Shown: positions 17,044 to 25,465 of the stretch, in pieces
Layout: every line of letters starts with the position of its first letter
How positions within the stretch are numbered: position 1 is the stretch's first letter
Assembly: GCA_023254905.1 (NCBI GenBank)
Contig: JALRKF010000148.1
Coordinates: 1-34,222, forward strand
DNA length: 34,222 nt
From: Crocinitomicaceae bacterium
GTDB lineage: Bacteria > Bacteroidota > Bacteroidia > Flavobacteriales_D > Crocinitomicaceae
Reading direction: 5' to 3'
The notes under the pieces: generated by a model
Database searches by the model: none
Told to the model about the DNA's origin: nothing
The model's input: the letters and a program-made list of their open reading frames with translations, nothing else
Position numbers and translations under genes: made by a program

Positions 17044-18516
17044 ATGGCTCTTTCCAATATTTCCGAAATCAAAGAAGGCTTAACTTACGACGACGTTCTT
17101 TTGTTACCTGCTTATTCAAAAGTTCTCCCCAAGGATGTTGTGCTCAAAAGCAAGATAACCAGAAACATTGAAGTAAAAACACCTATAGTTTCGGCGGCTA
17201 TGGATACAGTAACTGAAGCTACACTCGCTATTGCTATCGCACAGCAAGGAGGAATTGGTGTTATACACAAGAATATGACCATCCAAGATCAAGCTCTCCA
17301 AGTTAGAAAAGTTAAACGTTCTGAAAGTGGTATGATTTTGGATCCTGTCACTTTGAAAGAAAATGCTGTAGTAAGTGACGCACTTCAATTAATGAAAGAA
17401 AATAAGATCGGGGGTATTCCAGTAGTTGATGACAACTCTGTCCTCAAAGGGATTGTGACGAATCGAGATCTGCGATTTGAAAAAAACAAATCAAGACCGA
17501 TTAACGAAGTAATGACAGCAGATCGTATAATTACTACATCCGAAAATACGAGCTTGTCGGTCGCAGAGGATATCTTACAAGAAAACAAAATTGAAAAACT
17601 TCCTGTAATAGATTCCGAGAATAAATTAATCGGATTGATAACCTTCAGAGATATTATAAAAGTGAAGGAACATCCTAACTCTTGTAAAGATAAATACGGG
17701 CGATTGAGAGTTGCAGCTGCTGTTGGTGTTACACATGACACAATTAAAAGAGTAGATGCACTTGTTGAAGCCGGAGTTGATGCCATAGTCATTGATACAG
17801 CTCATGGACATACTGAGGGGGTGATTGTAAAATTAAAGGAGGTAAAGTCCAATTATCCTGAATTAGATGTAATAGTTGGAAATATTGCAACACCTGAGGC
17901 TGCGAAATTCCTTGTCGATGCAGGAGCTGACGCTGTTAAGGTCGGGATTGGACCTGGTTCAATTTGTACAACTCGAGTTATCGCTGGTGTTGGAGTTCCA
18001 CAGCTAACCGCTGTAAATGATGTTGCAATGGCTTTAGAGGGTACAGGAGTTCCTGTTATTGCTGATGGAGGTATTCGATACACTGGAGATATCGTAAAAG
18101 CAATTGCAGCTGGAGCAGATACTGTAATGGTTGGTTCTATGTTTGCCGGTGTTGAAGAATCGCCGGGCGAAACGATAATTTACCAAGGAAGAAAATTCAA
18201 GACATATCGTGGTATGGGATCGTTAGAAGCGATGCAAAAGGGATCTAAAGACAGATACTTCCAAGATGCCGAAGATGATGTAAAGAAATTAGTTCCAGAA
18301 GGGATCTCTGGCAGAGTACCGTTTAAGGGGAAATTAGTTGAGGTTATGTACCAAATCATTGGGGGATTAAGATCCGGGATGGGATATTGCGGTGCACCAA
18401 CCATAGATAAATTGCAAGGAGCTAAAATGATCCGTATAACGAATGCTGGTTATCAAGAGAGCCATCCCCATGACGTAACGATCACTCGAGAAGCACCAAA
18501 CTACAGTATCAAATAA
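17044..18516 (+). CDS. guaB: Inosine-5'-monophosphate dehydrogenase
   Basis: A 490-residue IMPDH, the NAD-dependent enzyme oxidising IMP to XMP, the committed step of guanine nucleotide synthesis. The N-terminal [15 protein letters not shown] is typical. Two CBS domains lie at about 95-210 ([19 protein letters not shown] and [19 protein letters not shown]). The catalytic loop GPGSICTTR carries C308, followed by the [10 protein letters not shown] phosphate site and the active-site flap near the [10 protein letters not shown] region. Length and motifs are complete. It is the first gene of a same-strand run with the PPIase cluster, an arrangement that recurs in Bacteroidota. Confidence 0.98.
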   Translation: MALSNISEIKEGLTYDDVLLLPAYSKVLPKDVVLKSKITRNIEVKTPIVSAAMDTVTEATLAIAIAQQGGIGVIHKNMTIQDQALQVRKVKRSESGMILDPVTLKENAVVSDALQLMKENKIGGIPVVDDNSVLKGIVTNRDLRFEKNKSRPINEVMTADRIITTSENTSLSVAEDILQENKIEKLPVIDSENKLIGLITFRDIIKVKEHPNSCKDKYGRLRVAAAVGVTHDTIKRVDALVEAGVDAIVIDTAHGHTEGVIVKLKEVKSNYPELDVIVGNIATPEAAKFLVDAGADAVKVGIGPGSICTTRVIAGVGVPQLTAVNDVAMALEGTGVPVIADGGIRYTGDIVKAIAAGADTVMVGSMFAGVEESPGETIIYQGRKFKTYRGMGSLEAMQKGSKDRYFQDAEDDVKKLVPEGISGRVPFKGKLVEVMYQIIGGLRSGMGYCGAPTIDKLQGAKMIRITNAGYQESHPHDVTITREAPNYSIK

Positions 18517-18565
18517 TACGTTAAGCCTAGATATTGTAAATTCAAAATTTTAAAATAAATACAGA

Positions 18566-20518
18566 ATGATGAAAAGAATGATTGTTTTAACTTTTGCCAT
18601 GACCTTTGGTTTGGCATCAGCACAGGAGGATCAAGTGATTATGACCGTAGATGGTGAGCCAGTTGTCAAATCAGAGTTCCTGCAGATATACCTGAAAAAC
18701 AATGATGCACCCAGATACGATAAGGAGGCTCTAGATGAGTACATGGACCTTTTTGTTAAATTTAAATTGAAGGTGGCTGAAGCTGAAGCTTTAGGATACG
18801 ATACGATTCCTAAATTAGTGCGAGAACTTAACGGTTACCGCGAGCAGTTGGCTCTTCCATACTTGATAGATTCAACTAAAAATGACGAATTAATTCAGGA
18901 AGCATATGAAAGAATGAAAACAGAAGTTCGCGCTTCTCATATCCTTATACGCGTTGAATCGAATGCTTCTCCTGAGGATACTTTGACTGCATATAATAGA
19001 CTTGTTGCACTTAAAGGCCGTATCGATAAAGGTGAAGATTTTGCATCTGTTGCACGTGGAAAAATGGGAAGTGAAGACCCATCAGCGGTAAAAAATGGTG
19101 GGGATCTCGGCTATTTTACTGCTTTCCAAATGGTATACCCTTTCGAGGAAAAGGCATACAACACCAATGTCGGTGAGATTTCTGAACCATTCAGAACGCG
19201 ATTTGGATACCATATCCTGAAAGTAACGGATAAAAGAGATGCCAGAGGAACAATTGACGCAGCCCATTTAATGATAAGTGTCAAAGAGGATGAGGATGAA
19301 AAAAACATTTCCATTGCAAAAGCCAAAATTGACGAAATATATGGTCTCCTAAAAAATGGAGAGAACTTCGAAGAACTTACTAAAAAGTACTCAGATGACC
19401 CTTCTACTTCGGACAAAGGAGGCGTATTACCATCGTTTGGAACAGGAACAACGACACGCATGGTTCCAGAATTTGAAAACGCTGCTTTTAGCCTGAAGAA
19501 TAATGGTGACATAAGTGAACCAATCAAAACGCAATACGGATACCACATAATTAAACGAATCGCTTGGAAACCATTAGATTCCTTTGAAGTTCTAGAGAGG
19601 CAAATCACGAGTAAAGTAGCGAAAGATGAAAGATCTAAACAAACACAAAACTCTTTTGTTCAAAAGTTAAAAGTTGAATATGGATTCACAACCAACAAAA
19701 AAGAGGCACTAACATGGTTTTACGAGAACATTGATTCAACTTATCACTACGGTAAATTCGATCCTAATTCAATCAATACAAATCTTGAAGTTTTCAAATT
19801 AGGAGATCAAATTTTCACACAACAGGATTTTGCAGATTACCTTTCAAAGAATTTTAGAAGCGCAAGGATGGATCATCCTAAAGTAGTTGTTGATAATCAA
19901 TATGTTCGATGGGAGAAAAAAACGATACTCGACTTCGAAAAAAGTAAACTAGCTGCAAAATATCCTGCATTCAAGGCTCTAATCAATGAATATCATGACG
20001 GAATCCTACTTTATGAGGTTATGTCTGATAAAGTATGGAATAAAGCGATGAAGGATACTAGCGGACTCAAGCAATATCATGCCAATAATAAGGACAATTA
20101 TGTTTGGCAAAAAAGATACAACCTAGAGTTAATTGAAGCTTACAATAAGTCGGATGCGAAAAAGGCTTTTAAGCTTATGAAGAAAGGTAAAATGGATATA
20201 ACTAAAGTTGCGCAAGAGCTCAACTCCGAATCACAACTTAAAGTAAAATATAAGCAGGGGAAGTTTGAAACGACCAATCTTTCCTATCTACATGACGATC
20301 TAAAGGTTAAATTGAACAAACCTTATCAAAAAGAAGATAAGTTCTACATTGTTAGAATAAAAGATATTCTAGAGGCGGGGCCAAAAGAATTTAAGGAAGC
20401 TAAAGGTGCTATTACTTCTGATTATCAAGACTTTTTAGAAAAAGAATGGCTACAAGAATTGAGAGCTAAGCACAGTGTAGAAATCAATTATGACGCATTA
20501 TACTCTCTTGGACAATAA
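18566..20518 (+). CDS. Periplasmic peptidyl-prolyl isomerase with two parvulin domains
   Basis: A 650-residue exported protein with a signal peptide (1-19, ending GLASA before Q20). An N-terminal SurA-like helical region (about 25-118) precedes two parvulin (PpiC/rotamase) domains at about 120-222 and 230-332. Both keep the pattern (R/A)ASHILIRV or AAHLMISV, then GGDLGYF or GGVLPSFG, and end in FGYHILKV or YGYHIIK. The C-terminal 300 residues lack a recognisable domain and may be a chaperone arm. It probably assists folding of outer-membrane or secreted proteins, together with the two following genes. The next gene starts inside its last 29 bases, and a terminator-like hairpin follows its stop by 19 bases. 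Confidence 0.9.
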   Translation: MMKRMIVLTFAMTFGLASAQEDQVIMTVDGEPVVKSEFLQIYLKNNDAPRYDKEALDEYMDLFVKFKLKVAEAEALGYDTIPKLVRELNGYREQLALPYLIDSTKNDELIQEAYERMKTEVRASHILIRVESNASPEDTLTAYNRLVALKGRIDKGEDFASVARGKMGSEDPSAVKNGGDLGYFTAFQMVYPFEEKAYNTNVGEISEPFRTRFGYHILKVTDKRDARGTIDAAHLMISVKEDEDEKNISIAKAKIDEIYGLLKNGENFEELTKKYSDDPSTSDKGGVLPSFGTGTTTRMVPEFENAAFSLKNNGDISEPIKTQYGYHIIKRIAWKPLDSFEVLERQITSKVAKDERSKQTQNSFVQKLKVEYGFTTNKKEALTWFYENIDSTYHYGKFDPNSINTNLEVFKLGDQIFTQQDFADYLSKNFRSARMDHPKVVVDNQYVRWEKKTILDFEKSKLAAKYPAFKALINEYHDGILLYEVMSDKVWNKAMKDTSGLKQYHANNKDNYVWQKRYNLELIEAYNKSDAKKAFKLMKKGKMDITKVAQELNSESQLKVKYKQGKFETTNLSYLHDDLKVKLNKPYQKEDKFYIVRIKDILEAGPKEFKEAKGAITSDYQDFLEKEWLQELRAKHSVEINYDALYSLGQ

Positions 20519-21368
20519 ATACTCAAATAAAAAACTGAAGCAGGTTGTAATTTTTTGCAGCCTGCTTTTTTTGTTTTCCTGCATAAGGAAGGGAGAACTT
20601 GTTGCATCTGTAGGGAATATTGAACTCTATGAAAATGACCTTTATACATTAATGAAACAACAAGGGATAAATCCGAATGATTCAACTGTAAGAAATGAAT
20701 TTGTTCTAAATTGGATCGATCGGCAAGTCTATTTGGCCGAATTAATAGCAAGTTACCCTGATGAATACAATATTGTAGAACTCAGATCTAATGAATTTGC
20801 AGCTGACCTGGCAAAATATGAATTAGAAGAGATGATGCTTAGGAAGAAATTGGATACTATTGTAACAGAAGAGGAACTTCTCTCCTATTATAATCGGAAC
20901 TCGGAAGAATTTGCACTTCCTGATTACCTTGTCAAGGGTCTTTACCTCAAAATTCCGAAAGAAACAGACTTTAAGGTCAAAAAGGTTGACAAGTACTTTT
21001 TGTTAAAAAATGATAAAGACCTAGCGCAAGTCGATTCTTATGCTAAACTTTACGCACTAAATTATTATTACAGCGATTCATCATGGATTTATTTCAGCGA
21101 GTTTGCAAAGGACATTCCTGTTAAAAAATACAACCGTGATAATATCGTTCTTAATAGAACTAAAACATATTTCTCTGACGATATGTATACTTATTTTATT
21201 AACATCACTGATTTTAAGCTGAAGGATGAAACACCGCCTATTGACTTTTTAAGGAGAGAAATAAAAGATATTATCATCGGGAAAAGACTACGAGAATTAA
21301 AGGAAAGACGAGAAATTGAAATATTAAAAACACTTAAAGATAAACATGAAATATCTATTAACGTTTAG
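20490..21368 (+). CDS. Lipoprotein related to SurA/PPIase N-terminal chaperone domain
   Basis: A 292-residue lipoprotein. A hydrophobic signal (KQVVIFCSLLFLFSC) ends in the lipobox LFSC with Cys31. Residues 38-130 (VASVGNIELYENDLYTLM, then NEFVLNWIDRQVYLAEL) resemble the helical N-terminal domain of SurA-type chaperones. A region with weak parvulin character follows, without the GGxLG core, so isomerase activity is doubtful. The ATG lies within the upstream PPIase frame (29-bp overlap); TTG at 20508 is an alternative. The codons of the signal peptide contain an intrinsic-terminator-like hairpin (20538-20572). The gene overlaps surA by 23 bp, suggesting coupling. It probably works in the periplasm with the flanking PPIases on outer-membrane protein assembly (inference). 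Confidence 0.82.
   Translation: MTHYTLLDNKYSNKKLKQVVIFCSLLFLFSCIRKGELVASVGNIELYENDLYTLMKQQGINPNDSTVRNEFVLNWIDRQVYLAELIASYPDEYNIVELRSNEFAADLAKYELEEMMLRKKLDTIVTEEELLSYYNRNSEEFALPDYLVKGLYLKIPKETDFKVKKVDKYFLLKNDKDLAQVDSYAKLYALNYYYSDSSWIYFSEFAKDIPVKKYNRDNIVLNRTKTYFSDDMYTYFINITDFKLKDETPPIDFLRREIKDIIIGKRLRELKERREIEILKTLKDKHEISINV
20538..20572 (+). terminator. Intrinsic-terminator-like hairpin inside the next gene's signal-peptide codons
   Basis: AAGCAGGTTG (20538-20547) pairs with CAGCCTGCTT (20558-20567) in a 10-bp stem with one G-U wobble, around a 10-base loop, and runs into seven consecutive T (20566-20572). It begins 20 bases after the stop of the two-parvulin gene. It also lies wholly inside codons of the downstream lipoprotein gene, which starts at 20490. 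Confidence 0.75.
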
Positions 21369-22695
21369 TTTATTTATCATACTAAATACCTCGTTTGGAC
21401 AAGGATCATCTACCATAGATAAAATTGTTGCACAAGTAGGAGATAATATCGTACTACTGTCTGATTTACAAGGGCAACGTATTCAAGCAATACAGGCACA
21501 GGTTGAAATTGACGAGCAATTTGATTGTCGAGTTTTAGAAGAATTAATGTATCAATTCTTGTTATTAAATCAAGCCAAACTAGATAGCCTGGAAGTAAGC
21601 GACGCACAGGTAGATGCCGAAATGGAAAATCGATTAAGGGTTATCGAAGCACAAATCGGAAGCCGCCAGAAAATGGAAGAATTTTATGGTAAAACGGTTA
21701 CTCAAATTAAAAAGGAGTTCAAAGAAAACATTAGAGATCAACTATTAGCGCAGGATATGGAGCGCCAAATAACGAGTGAAGTAAGCGTTACACCGAGAGA
21801 TGTAGAAAATTTTTATAACAACATTCCAAAGGACAGTATACCTTTTATTAATTCAAAGCTTCAATTCCAGCAAATCGTTATTTATCCTGAAATAACTCAA
21901 GCTGACAAACAACTATCTGTAGACAAGCTTACAAAAATCAGAGAAGATATTGTAAGTGGTAAAAAAACATTTAGCACGATGGCCATTATCCACTCTATGG
22001 ATCCAGGATCCTCTAAAAAGGGAGGTGAAATCTCTGCCTCAAGAGGAATGATGGTGCCTCAATTTGAAGCTACTGCTTTTAAAATGGAAATAGGGCAAGT
22101 TTCAGAGGTGTTTGAAACAGATTACGGTTATCATATTCTTCAATTACTCGACCGCAAGGGAGATGATTACAAATGTCGACATATCTTAATTATTCCCGAG
22201 TACTCGGACGATGCAATCCAAATGGCAGCACTTCGTCTTGATTCTGCCTACAAAAAATTAATAGCGAATAAAATTGAGTGGGACGATGCAGTAAGGCTTT
22301 TTTCAAATGATGATGCGACAAAAGAGAACAATGGTATAATTACAAATCCAATAACAGGAGACCAGCAGTGGGATATGGAAGATTTAAATCAAGTGGACCA
22401 ACAGATATACCTATTAACGGATCAACTGGACAAAGGTGATATCTCACAGCCAAGCCTTTACACTAATTTTATGGAACGGAAAGAAGGTGTAAGAATTGTA
22501 CGCCTTATGGAAAGAACTCCCCCGCATACGGCAAACCTAAGGGACGATTATTCACTTATTCAGAAAGCCGCAGAGAATGACAAAAAGCAGAAGATTATCC
22601 AATCATGGATCGCGAGTAAGATCAAAAATGCTTATGTGAAGATTGATTCTGATTATCACTCTTGTGAATTCCGCAATAATTGGCTGAAAGAATAG
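21346..22695 (+). CDS. surA: SurA-type periplasmic chaperone / parvulin PPIase
   Basis: A 449-residue exported protein with a signal peptide (1-18, ending TSFG before Q19). The SurA N-terminal domain follows (IDKIVAQVGDNIVLLSDL, about 24-165). A parvulin domain lies at about 168-272 with FSTMAIIHSMDPGSSKKGGEI and DYGYHILQLLDRKG. A second, degenerate parvulin-like region begins with YKCRHILIIPE at about 276. This is the SurA layout, for a chaperone delivering unfolded beta-barrel proteins to the BAM complex. The start ATG overlaps the preceding lipoprotein gene by 23 bp. The symbol reflects architecture; orthology to E. coli SurA is inferred. Confidence 0.88.
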   Translation: MKYLLTFSLFIILNTSFGQGSSTIDKIVAQVGDNIVLLSDLQGQRIQAIQAQVEIDEQFDCRVLEELMYQFLLLNQAKLDSLEVSDAQVDAEMENRLRVIEAQIGSRQKMEEFYGKTVTQIKKEFKENIRDQLLAQDMERQITSEVSVTPRDVENFYNNIPKDSIPFINSKLQFQQIVIYPEITQADKQLSVDKLTKIREDIVSGKKTFSTMAIIHSMDPGSSKKGGEISASRGMMVPQFEATAFKMEIGQVSEVFETDYGYHILQLLDRKGDDYKCRHILIIPEYSDDAIQMAALRLDSAYKKLIANKIEWDDAVRLFSNDDATKENNGIITNPITGDQQWDMEDLNQVDQQIYLLTDQLDKGDISQPSLYTNFMERKEGVRIVRLMERTPPHTANLRDDYSLIQKAAENDKKQKIIQSWIASKIKNAYVKIDSDYHSCEFRNNWLKE

Positions 22696-22709
22696 TTTAA
22701 TTAACTTTA
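22680..22709 (+). promoter_or_regulatory. Candidate promoter for the MoxR gene (TTG-19-TAACTTTA)
   Basis: TTG at 22680-22682 and TAACTTTA at 22702-22709 are spaced 19 bp, the preferred spacing. The -7 box differs from TAnnTTTG only at the last base. It overlaps the end of surA and precedes the moxR ATG by 18 bp, so moxR may have a promoter separate from the PPIase genes. Confidence 0.35.
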
Positions 22710-22727
22710 ATATTCAAACAAAAGGAT

Positions 22728-23681
22728 ATGTCGGATAAGGAAGTATTAGATGAGTTAGTCATAAAGTATAAAGATCTCAAAAATGAGATTCATAAGGTAA
22801 TAGTTGGCCAAGATGAGGTTGTGGACCAAGTGTTAATCTCTATTTTCTCTCGAGGCCATTGCTTACTTGTAGGAGTTCCTGGATTGGCAAAAACTCTTCT
22901 GGTCAATACAATCTCTGATTGTTTAGGTCTGAGCTTCAACAGAATACAATTTACACCCGATTTGATGCCTTCCGATATTATTGGATCAGAAGTTCTAGAC
23001 GAGCAAAGAAATTTTAAGTTTATCAAAGGTCCTTTATTTTCGAATATAATTCTTGCCGACGAGATAAACAGAACACCTCCAAAAACACAATCGGCTTTGT
23101 TAGAAGCAATGCAGGAGAAAGCTGTAACCGCGTCCGGGAATAATTATAAGCTACCCGAGCCATTCTTCGTCCTTGCAACACAAAATCCAATAGAGCAAGA
23201 AGGTACCTATCCCCTACCAGAAGCACAGCTGGATCGATTCATGTTCAATATCTTCGTTGATTATCCTAGTTTCTCTGAGGAGCTAGCTATTGTAAAAGCT
23301 ACAACTTCAGATGAGCAAATTTCATTGAATCAGATATTATCTGGTGAAGACATATTAAAATTCCAGAATTCCATAAGAAAAATGCCAGTTGCAGATAATG
23401 TTTTGGAATATGCTGTAAAACTTGTTGGTAAAACTCGCATTAATTCAGAAGGGGCACCTAAAGTAACACAGGAATTTATTACTTGGGGAGCAGGACCAAG
23501 AGCCTCACAATACTTAATAGTGGGAGCTAAATGCCATGCAGCCCTTCGAGGAAAGTATTCACCTGACATCGAGGATGTTAAAGCGGTAGCTATGCCAATT
23601 TTACGCCATAGATTGGTCAGAAACTATCGCGCAGAGGCTGAAGGTTATACAATGGAAAAAATTATTGAATCCATTCTATAA
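22728..23681 (+). CDS. MoxR-family AAA+ ATPase
   Basis: A 317-residue AAA+ ATPase of the MoxR type. Walker A is GVPGLAKT (49-56) and Walker B IILADEIN (107-114), followed by [16 protein letters not shown] and the sensor-1 block [22 protein letters not shown] that defines the family. The C-terminal lid ends in RHRLVRNY. MoxR proteins act as chaperone-like remodelling factors, usually with von Willebrand A-domain partners encoded downstream. Here the following gene is on the other strand and no VWA or DUF58 gene is present, so this copy lacks the usual partners. It lies 32 bp after surA. Confidence 0.93.
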   Translation: MSDKEVLDELVIKYKDLKNEIHKVIVGQDEVVDQVLISIFSRGHCLLVGVPGLAKTLLVNTISDCLGLSFNRIQFTPDLMPSDIIGSEVLDEQRNFKFIKGPLFSNIILADEINRTPPKTQSALLEAMQEKAVTASGNNYKLPEPFFVLATQNPIEQEGTYPLPEAQLDRFMFNIFVDYPSFSEELAIVKATTSDEQISLNQILSGEDILKFQNSIRKMPVADNVLEYAVKLVGKTRINSEGAPKVTQEFITWGAGPRASQYLIVGAKCHAALRGKYSPDIEDVKAVAMPILRHRLVRNYRAEAEGYTMEKIIESIL

Positions 23682-23687
23682 TTATTT

Positions 23688-24284
23688 CTAGTCCTTAAGA
23701 ATCAAATAGGGAATTAGTTCATCGTTAAACTTGAAAATAATTGAATAAAGTCCTGCAGGATAATCAAATGGAAATGAAATCTTGTTTTGAGTCATAGGAG
23801 AGATATCGGCGAGTAGTTGTCCGCTGATTGAGAATACTTTAATGCGATTTAAAATTCTATCGCTCCAATTGATAAAAATCGTTCCATCATTAAGCTTTAC
23901 CCTGAAATCGATCTCTGAATCTGTTCCTTGGCTAAAATTTGGTGAATTTGTATATCTCGATCGTATGAATTGATAAGATGCATAAGAAATCGCCGCATGA
24001 CGTGCAGCCTGAACATCTATTGGGACAGCAATTCCATCGAATGAACATATATAGTCATGAAAGGTATCTCCGAGAAGAAATGTCTGCCGTGTTTGATCAA
24101 ATGCTGCCCAAGAGTCATAAACAATTATAGAATGATGGTACAAATTTCGCGCATGAACCGTTGGTCTGGCATAATCATTTCTGATTGCCTCCAATAATAT
24201 ATTGTTCCATTCACGGGCTACCGATTGTTGAGAAAATGACAGGCCTGATAGTCGCAAGAGGACTAACAAAAGAAGCCCTTTCAC
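23688..24284 (-). CDS. T9SS-sorted protein, N-terminal fragment of a haloperoxidase-like (PAP2) family joined to a sorting domain
   Basis: A 198-residue protein starting at GTG 24284 with a signal peptide ending SFSQ. Residues about 20-117 (VAREWNNILLEAIRND, ARPTVHARNLYHHSI, then AARHAAISYASYQFIRSRY) resemble the N-terminal helices of large secreted proteins in the vanadium-haloperoxidase/PAP2-like group of Bacteroidota. Instead of the several hundred catalytic residues expected, the frame passes at about 118-125 directly into a T9SS type A C-terminal sorting domain (FINWSDRILNRIKVFSISGQLL, YPAGLYSIIF, ending YLILKD). The simplest reading is an in-frame internal deletion leaving a secretable remnant. 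It could be expressed but is not expected to be enzymatic. The family assignment of the N-terminus is from memory and should be treated as probable. Confidence 0.65.
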   Translation of the reverse strand: MKGLLLLVLLRLSGLSFSQQSVAREWNNILLEAIRNDYARPTVHARNLYHHSIIVYDSWAAFDQTRQTFLLGDTFHDYICSFDGIAVPIDVQAARHAAISYASYQFIRSRYTNSPNFSQGTDSEIDFRVKLNDGTIFINWSDRILNRIKVFSISGQLLADISPMTQNKISFPFDYPAGLYSIIFKFNDELIPYLILKD

Positions 24285-24682
24285 TTTAAGGGTTATTGGT
24301 CTCTTATTACTTATAAGACTAAGAAAGTAGGAAAACTAAGGGAATTCTTAAAGAGAATTAAACCATTTTCTGGTGAAGAGATCCAACTTATAACAAACGT
24401 ATGTCATTTTGTTAAAAACCCATGTAGCGCTGTTAATTGAAGCCTCAATTAACAAGTTTAGGTTTCCCGGAGTGATCTGATTTCCACGGTTCGGAATTTT
24501 CCTCTAACATTAGTCTGTGGTCTATCATCCTAATCCTGAGCGTCACCTGAATACAATAGTCCTAAGCTTCAAAATTAAACTACATGGGCCTTCTTACGAA
24601 GTAGACCGATAGAGTCGCTCGTGGCGCTTCGATCATAGTCCAAATTAAAGAAAAAAACTTACTTTCGTTTACTTTTTTCGAG
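24285..24682. other. 398-bp non-coding stretch with hairpins
   Basis: No credible gene is visible between two genes that point outward. The main structures are a perfect 10-bp stem (24431-24440 with 24445-24454, loop AGCC) with no U-tract, and a longer imperfect stem (24608-24618 with 24624-24634, loop TCGTG, two mismatches). The second lies about 50 bp before the FkbM gene. TACTTTCG at 24660-24667 is a one-mismatch -7 box for that gene. The region could be a decayed gene remnant, a leader, or a small RNA; I found no tRNA or known ncRNA shape. Confidence 0.45.
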
Positions 24683-25465
24683 ATGATATTCCAACTCAAG
24701 AAAATACTATACCGAATCTTACCAGAGAGCAGTTATCTGAGATGGTTGCATAGAGGTTTTTACTTTCTATTTTGGATCGGTGCGTTAAAAAAAGATGAGC
24801 GATTTAAATTCCATTACATGGTAAAAAAACTCATCGAATCAAACTATACTGTTCTTGATATTGGCGCTAACTTGGGATATTTCTCAAGAAACTTCAGTGA
24901 TCTCACAAAGAATGGAAAGGTTATTTCAATTGAGCCAGTTCGTCCCTTCTTTGAAACACTCCAATATTTTCTTGGCAGTCGAAAGAATTTGACCCTATTT
25001 AATTATGCTTTAGGACAAGAGGAAGGAACCATAACGATGGTTATGCCAACTTCAAATGGTATAATGCGCACAGGCCTTCCGCACATTGCAGAATCTGAGG
25101 AAGAAAAAATGCAACATCGAACACATGATGTAGAAATCAAACGTCCAAGTGAACTTCTAAAAGATCTCACTAGAATTGATTACATAAAATGTGATATCGA
25201 AGGTTATGAGCGAACGGTATTTGAGGAGATGAAAGGTTTGATAGAAAAACATCAACCAATTATTCAAATTGAAATAGATCCAAAAAACCGAGGTTTCATG
25301 TTCGAGTATTTCTCAGATTTAGGCTACATCCAATACGGTATAGCAAAATTCAGGATTGTAAAGGAAATTCCTGGAGAACAACAAGAGCAAGGTGATTACA
25401 TCTTCGTTCCCAAATCACAGGATCAAGTATTCGAAAAGAGAATGAGATCGAAAGGAGTACTTTAA
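24683..25465 (+). CDS. FkbM family SAM-dependent methyltransferase
   Basis: A 260-residue protein with SAM-binding motif I VLDIGANLGYFS (57-68), the acidic strand ISIEPVRPFFETL, and the FkbM hallmark IKCDIEGYE (168-176) followed by IIQIEI. Family members O-methylate sugars or polyketides; with no glycan or natural-product genes nearby, the substrate is unknown. The N-terminus (residues 1-45) is basic and aromatic-rich with a hydrophobic patch (GFYFLFWIGAL) and could be a membrane-associating helix. Its stop codon interlocks with that of the converging mscS gene (TTAA). Confidence 0.9.
   Translation: MIFQLKKILYRILPESSYLRWLHRGFYFLFWIGALKKDERFKFHYMVKKLIESNYTVLDIGANLGYFSRNFSDLTKNGKVISIEPVRPFFETLQYFLGSRKNLTLFNYALGQEEGTITMVMPTSNGIMRTGLPHIAESEEEKMQHRTHDVEIKRPSELLKDLTRIDYIKCDIEGYERTVFEEMKGLIEKHQPIIQIEIDPKNRGFMFEYFSDLGYIQYGIAKFRIVKEIPGEQQEQGDYIFVPKSQDQVFEKRMRSKGVL

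Noticed and set aside
19111-19608. 165-codon open frame on the minus strand inside the PPIase gene
   Set aside because: It is fully antisense to two well-defined parvulin domains and its translation has no recognisable motif.
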